In this document: piece after piece, positions 5,421 through 6,199 of the stretch
Layout of the letters: each line of letters begins with the position of its first letter
How positions within the stretch are numbered: the stretch's first letter is position 1
Source of the DNA: Candidatus Bathyarchaeota archaeon
GTDB taxonomy: Archaea; Thermoproteota; Bathyarchaeia; Bathyarchaeales; Bathyarchaeaceae
Direction of reading: 5' to 3'
Assembly (NCBI GenBank): GCA_003662715.1
Contig: QMYO01000107.1
Span: forward strand, 1 to 6,199
DNA: 6,199 bases
Program-made: the position numbers and the translations under genes
The notes under the pieces: model-generated
Databases searched by the model: none
Told to the model about the DNA's origin: nothing
What the model saw: the letters and a program-made list of their open reading frames with translations, nothing else

Positions 5421-5582
5421 GTGAGGGTAAAATTAACTATTGAAATATGTTTTGAAGGGGAATACATAAACCCGGTTAAATTGTCTCGAGAAATCTACGA
5501 GAAACTTAGTGTTGATTTAGCGACATTTTTCAAGGATATTCCTGTAAAGAGGATAAAAAGCATTAAATGGGAGGTGGAGTAG
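5421..5582 (+). CDS. Hypothetical small protein, GTG start (53 aa)
   Basis: GTG at 5421 is preceded by GGAGGTG (5407-5413) with 7 nt spacing. The frame runs to TAG at 5580-5582, filling the gap between two other genes. The product starts as a strand (VRVKLTIEICFEG) followed by a helix (NPVKLSREIYEKL) and a basic end (PVKRIKSIKWEVE). No family is recognised. Support comes from the strong ribosome site and tight operon spacing; the stop is 1 nt before the next ATG. Confidence 0.65.
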   Translation: MRVKLTIEICFEGEYINPVKLSREIYEKLSVDLATFFKDIPVKRIKSIKWEVE

Positions 5583-5583
5583 G

Positions 5584-5907
5584 ATGAAGGGTAAGGCTCC
5601 TATTTCTGCTTTAGAGAAAGAATATGAGGAGGTTCTAGAGGAATATAAGCAACACATCATCAAATTCATTAGGAGAACATGGAAGATCAATAGAAAGCTG
5701 AGGAGGCTAATTAGAAGCACTGACTTCAGAAAGCAACCAGAGAAAATATGCGATGTTCTCGACAGGTTCTTCGCTGTTTTCGCAAAGCTAGGCGATGAAG
5801 TTGATGCTTTAATGGATGCTTGCAGGTACGGTGAATTCTACAAGGAAGACATACTAAACTTCCTACTACCCGACGAAGAAATAATAGAAGAAATAAAGAA
5901 AGCATAA
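5584..5907 (+). CDS. Hypothetical charged helical protein (107 aa)
   Basis: The ATG at 5584 follows GGAGGTGG within the end of the preceding gene. The product is almost entirely predicted helix and highly charged: LEKEYEEVLEEYKQHI (about 10-25), a basic stretch (RRTWKINRKLRRLIR, 30-44) and a C-terminal acidic helix (LPDEEIIEEIKKA). The heptad-like charge pattern suggests a coiled coil or helical bundle, perhaps binding nucleic acid through the basic stretch. The family is unknown. Confidence 0.7.
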   Translation: MKGKAPISALEKEYEEVLEEYKQHIIKFIRRTWKINRKLRRLIRSTDFRKQPEKICDVLDRFFAVFAKLGDEVDALMDACRYGEFYKEDILNFLLPDEEIIEEIKKA

Positions 5908-5921
5908 TGGAGGTGTAGGTA

Positions 5922-6122
5922 ATGGACTATTGTTCAAGGTGTAGGCAGAAGAGTGTTGAAAGAAGTGAGATAGTAATAGACGGTTATGTTAGCTACATGT
6001 ATAGGTGCACTATCTGCGGTTACACCTACTGGACATTACCAGTACCATTACTGGGGAAGAAGCTTAATAAGGAGGAGATAAGGCAAGTAATAAAGAAACT
6101 CATAAAAATGTTCGGTGATTAA
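5922..6122 (+). CDS. Zinc-ribbon protein (66 aa)
   Basis: Two CxxC pairs, CSRC (4-7) and CTIC followed by GYTYW (29-32 onward), are separated by strands. This is a classic zinc ribbon, often a DNA- or RNA-polymerase- or translation-associated module. A basic C-terminal helix (NKEEIRQVIKKLIKMF) follows. GGAGGTG lies about 6 nt before the ATG. The specific partner is unknown. Confidence 0.75.
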   Translation: MDYCSRCRQKSVERSEIVIDGYVSYMYRCTICGYTYWTLPVPLLGKKLNKEEIRQVIKKLIKMFGD

Positions 6123-6124
6123 CC

Positions 6125-6199
6125 ATGTATCCTCCTTTCTCCCATGAGGATGCGGTTCAGTTTCTTGAGGAGGCTAATGAGCTTAGGGAGGCTTTTAGC
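6125..6199 (+). CDS. Start of a hypothetical gene (partial, 25 codons)
   Basis: ATG at 6125 is preceded by GGTGAT at the end of the zinc-ribbon gene and opens a frame to the window's right edge (MYPPFSHEDAVQFLEEANEL then REAFS). The visible part is an acidic helix. It is too short to classify. Confidence 0.6.
   Translation, partial: MYPPFSHEDAVQFLEEANELREAFS

Larger units (their letters stand above)
5399..5916 (+). repeat. 16-nt repeated stop/ribosome-site junction (two copies)
   Basis: AGCATAATGGAGGTGT occurs at 5399-5414 and again at 5901-5916. Both copies contain the stop codon (TAA) of one gene and the ribosome site of the next. The preceding bases are also similar (AAAAGA and AAAGAA). 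The listed span covers both copies and the unique sequence between them. Confidence 0.7.

Overview
The window looks like part of a mobile element (virus, provirus or plasmid) of a hyperthermophilic archaeon, most likely crenarchaeal. The signs are A/T-rich TATA boxes a short distance before starts, strong GGAGG or GGTG ribosome sites, heavy use of AGG/AGA and ATA codons, tightly packed small unknown genes, and archaeal RecA-like and XPB-like proteins. No capsid, integrase, rRNA, tRNA or CRISPR array is visible, so the type of element cannot be fixed and the host is an inference.

Layout: two gene blocks diverge from a promoter region at about 2894-3004. The leftward (minus) block holds a small Cys-rich putative zinc protein (2893-2669), an XPB/Ssl2-like SF2 helicase (2672-1074), a 43-residue AbrB-like protein (979-848) with its own TATA box, and a P-loop ATPase that runs off the left edge (802-1). 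The rightward (plus) block holds an SSB-like protein (3005-3529), a Cas4-like iron-sulfur nuclease (3534-4178), a two-helix membrane protein (4148-4354) and a RecA/RadA-like ATPase (4355-5062). After a T-rich stretch and a new TATA box come five small genes of unknown function (5160 to the right edge), one of them a zinc-ribbon protein.

The main discovery is in the helicase. Read directly it is broken into three pieces in different frames, which would normally be called a pseudogene. Each break coincides with a bulge-helix-bulge (BHB) structure, the substrate of the archaeal tRNA-splicing endonuclease: two 3-nt bulges on opposite strands separated by a 4-bp helix. Cutting each after the second bulge nucleotide removes 51, 35 and 22 nt. 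The result is one 496-residue frame with intact helicase motifs: I (CTGSGKT), II (DECQ), III (SATPWRDDG), V (ADEGLDLP) and VI (QRVGRITRP). All three introns fall in or beside ATP-cleft motifs. Three BHB introns in one protein-coding gene of a mobile element is, as far as I know, highly unusual; archaeal mRNA introns are best known from the single-copy cbf5 gene of Crenarchaeota.

Together the genes suggest a replication/recombination set: helicase, second ATPase, ssDNA-binding protein, Cas4-like exonuclease and RecA-like strand-exchange or regulatory ATPase. The helicase would depend on the host tRNA-splicing machinery for expression.
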